DNA of 64,000 nucleotides, from positions 1 to 64,000 of the forward strand of contig JAFUWZ010000012.1 in the NCBI GenBank assembly GCA_017471045.1, given 5' to 3'. Numbering within the stretch: the stretch's first letter is position 1; each line of letters begins with the position of its first letter. Below the pieces are notes generated by a model. It saw only the letters and a program-made list of their open reading frames with translations. It was not told where the DNA came from and made no database searches. This DNA is from Bacteroidales bacterium. Its GTDB lineage: Bacteria; Bacteroidota; Bacteroidia; Bacteroidales; UBA932. Below, in pieces: positions 62,558 to 64,000 of this stretch. The translations under genes were made by a program, and so were the position numbers.

Positions 62558-64000
62558 ATGAAAAAAGCCATTTTCGCCCTCCTGGGCTTAAGCCTCCTTA
62601 TGAGTTGCCATACGAAACAAGACGAGAGCGGGTACGTCGGCCCCGCTGACATCACCATTGCCGACGGCGTGATGACGCCCGAGACCCTGCTCTCGCTGGG
62701 CCGGCTGTCCGATCCCCAGTTGTCGCCCGACGGCAGCAAGATCCTTTACGGGGTCAGTTATACCTCCATCGCGGACAACCGCAGCTGCCGCAACCTGTTT
62801 CTCTGCCATCCGGACGGCAGCGGAAAGGTCCAGCTCACCCGCTATGCCAAGAGCGTCAGCAACGCCCGCTGGGCCCCGGACGGCAAGAGCATCTGGTTCG
62901 TCCAGGGCGGCCAGCTCTGGAATGCGCCGTTGCAAGGATCGAAACTTGGCAAGAAAGTGAAACGCAGCGACATCCCGAACGGAATCGGTGAATTCAAACT
63001 CTCCCCGGACGGGCAGCAGATCCTCTATACCTCGACCATCAAGAATCCGGCCCTGGTCCAGCCCGCCGACACGGATCCTGCCCTTGACAAGGCGCAGGCC
63101 TACACGACGGAAGACCTGATGTACCGTCACTGGGACCACTGGGTGACGGAGATCCCGCGGAGCTATGTCGCGGCCCTCTCCAACAGCGTCATCACGCCCG
63201 AGCGTTCCATCGACCTGCTGGGCGGGGATCTGTACGAACTTCCGACCGAGCCCTTCGGCGGCATCGAGCAGCTCGACTGGGCGCCGGACAGCCGCCACAT
63301 CGCCTACAGCTGCCGCAAGAAAACCGGCAAGGAATACGCTTTCTCCACCAATACGGGCATCTTCATCTATGATATCCTGACCGGCGCGACCGTCGCCGTC
63401 AAGGAGGACGGAGGGTACGACACCGATCCGGCATTCAGCCCGGACGGGAAGCGTCTCGCCTGGATTTCCATGCCCCGGGACGGCTATGAGGCTGACCAGC
63501 AGCGCCTGATGGTGTGCGACATCGATTTCGGCACCCAGCCCGAAGACGGCCAGAGCGCCGCGGTGACTGTCGGCAAGATCCGTGACCTGACCGCGGACTT
63601 CGACCGCGACGCGTCGGGTATCTGCTGGGCTCCGGGCGGCGAATCCATCTTCTTCAATGCCCTGACCGACGGCCTGCAGGCCCTGTTCATCGTCAATATC
63701 GAAGGCGACCCGCACGTCGGCCGCATCACCCCGGCGGACTGGCCCTACGATTTCTTCTCCCCTTTCGCCGTGCTGCGCAAGGAAAAGGGCGTCGAACTGC
63801 TGGCCAGCTACTATTGCCTCAACTTCCCGACGGAGCTGGTGTCCGTCAAGTGGAACAGCGGGCAGGCAGTCACCTTCGACCGCATCACCCGCGAGAACGA
63901 CCGCATCTTCGCGCAGCTCGCCGAACCGGCTTCGAAAAGCGTCTTCGTGGAGACCGTGGACCATCAGCAGATGCAGTGCTGGGTGCTGTACCCGCCCCAG
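62558..64000 (+). CDS. S9-family (prolyl oligopeptidase/DPP5-like) peptidase, N-terminal part
   Basis: The frame stays open to the last base, giving 481 residues of a protein that is usually about 650-700 long; the catalytic alpha/beta-hydrolase domain with Ser-Asp-His lies outside the window. The signal peptide ends with a lipobox (LLMSC). DGVMTPETLLSLGRLSDPQL and the following beta-propeller repeats (LSPDGSKILYGV, WAPDGKSIWFV, FSPDGKRLAWIS) match the N-terminal half of Bacteroidales DPP5-type dipeptidyl peptidases, which clip dipeptides in the periplasm. The last visible part (VFVETVDHQQMQCWVLYPP) is the entry into the catalytic domain. It has its own promoter and is unrelated to the PULs in content. 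Confidence 0.88.
   Translation, partial: MKKAIFALLGLSLLMSCHTKQDESGYVGPADITIADGVMTPETLLSLGRLSDPQLSPDGSKILYGVSYTSIADNRSCRNLFLCHPDGSGKVQLTRYAKSVSNARWAPDGKSIWFVQGGQLWNAPLQGSKLGKKVKRSDIPNGIGEFKLSPDGQQILYTSTIKNPALVQPADTDPALDKAQAYTTEDLMYRHWDHWVTEIPRSYVAALSNSVITPERSIDLLGGDLYELPTEPFGGIEQLDWAPDSRHIAYSCRKKTGKEYAFSTNTGIFIYDILTGATVAVKEDGGYDTDPAFSPDGKRLAWISMPRDGYEADQQRLMVCDIDFGTQPEDGQSAAVTVGKIRDLTADFDRDASGICWAPGGESIFFNALTDGLQALFIVNIEGDPHVGRITPADWPYDFFSPFAVLRKEKGVELLASYYCLNFPTELVSVKWNSGQAVTFDRITRENDRIFAQLAEPASKSVFVETVDHQQMQCWVLYPPQ

Noticed and set aside
62436..62561. A 41-codon ATG frame in the last intergenic region
   Set aside because: It runs through the inverted repeat, the -7 box and into the next start codon, and the peptide shows no recognisable character.

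Overview
The window is chromosomal DNA from a GC-rich member of the Bacteroidales (roughly 60% GC by eye). The evidence is four SusC/SusD pairs, many lipoprotein signal peptides, ECF sigma/FecR anti-sigma pairs, and gene starts preceded by the Bacteroidetes -7 promoter box TAnnTTTG. The mix of genes suggests an uncultured gut or rumen glycan degrader; the genus is inference only. No tRNA, rRNA, CRISPR array, transposase or phage gene was found. No gene-free stretch exceeds about 190 bases.

Layout. 1-2920: the 3' end of pckA, a 117-nt palindrome, and a recG gene carrying an in-frame 45-codon insertion built from inverted repeats. 3045-10175: a sugar operon (PfkB kinase, D-lyxose/mannose-type isomerase, MtlD-like dehydrogenase) running into two GH92 alpha-mannosidases. 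10268-19189: PUL 1 (SusC, SusD, two multidomain surface lipoproteins). 19364-27971: PUL 2 (beta-helix lipoprotein, SusC, SusD, GxGYxYP protein) ending in a translationally coupled ECF sigma gene. 28051-41197: PUL 3 (FecR, SusC with STN domain, SusD, two discoidin-like lipoproteins, a second GxGYxYP protein, a 51-residue peptide, a fimbrillin-like/Big_2 lipoprotein). 41210-44371 on the minus strand: a lacI-family regulator followed without a gap by a GH92 gene. 44486-62374: a serine hydrolase, a second sigma/FecR pair, then PUL 4 (SusC with STN, SusD, two lipoproteins, GH43, CE1-like esterase, GH3, GH92, sialate-O-acetylesterase-like enzyme). 62558-64000: the 5' part of a DPP5-like S9 peptidase.

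How it may work together. Four GH92 enzymes point to alpha-mannose-rich glycans (N-glycans, fungal or plant mannose side chains). Released mannose could be isomerised to fructose, phosphorylated to fructose-6-P, and interconverted with mannitol-1-P by the 3045-6000 operon. A shared palindrome (consensus about GTMAAYCGRTTnAC, central CpG) lies just downstream of the promoters of this operon, of PUL 1 (twice) and of PUL 2, directly before the second fecR, and inside the GH92 gene next to lacI. This is best read as the operator set of the local LacI regulator. SusC proteins of the operator-controlled PULs lack the STN signalling domain; the SusC proteins next to FecR have it. A LacI-to-sigma cascade is therefore plausible, because the first sigma gene is the last gene of the LacI-type PUL 2 operon.

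The observations most worth following are the palindromic insertion in recG, the six-site operator regulon with one site inside a coding region, a recurring uncharacterised beta-sandwich-like module found six times in three surface lipoproteins, and the overlooked 51-residue peptide gene.
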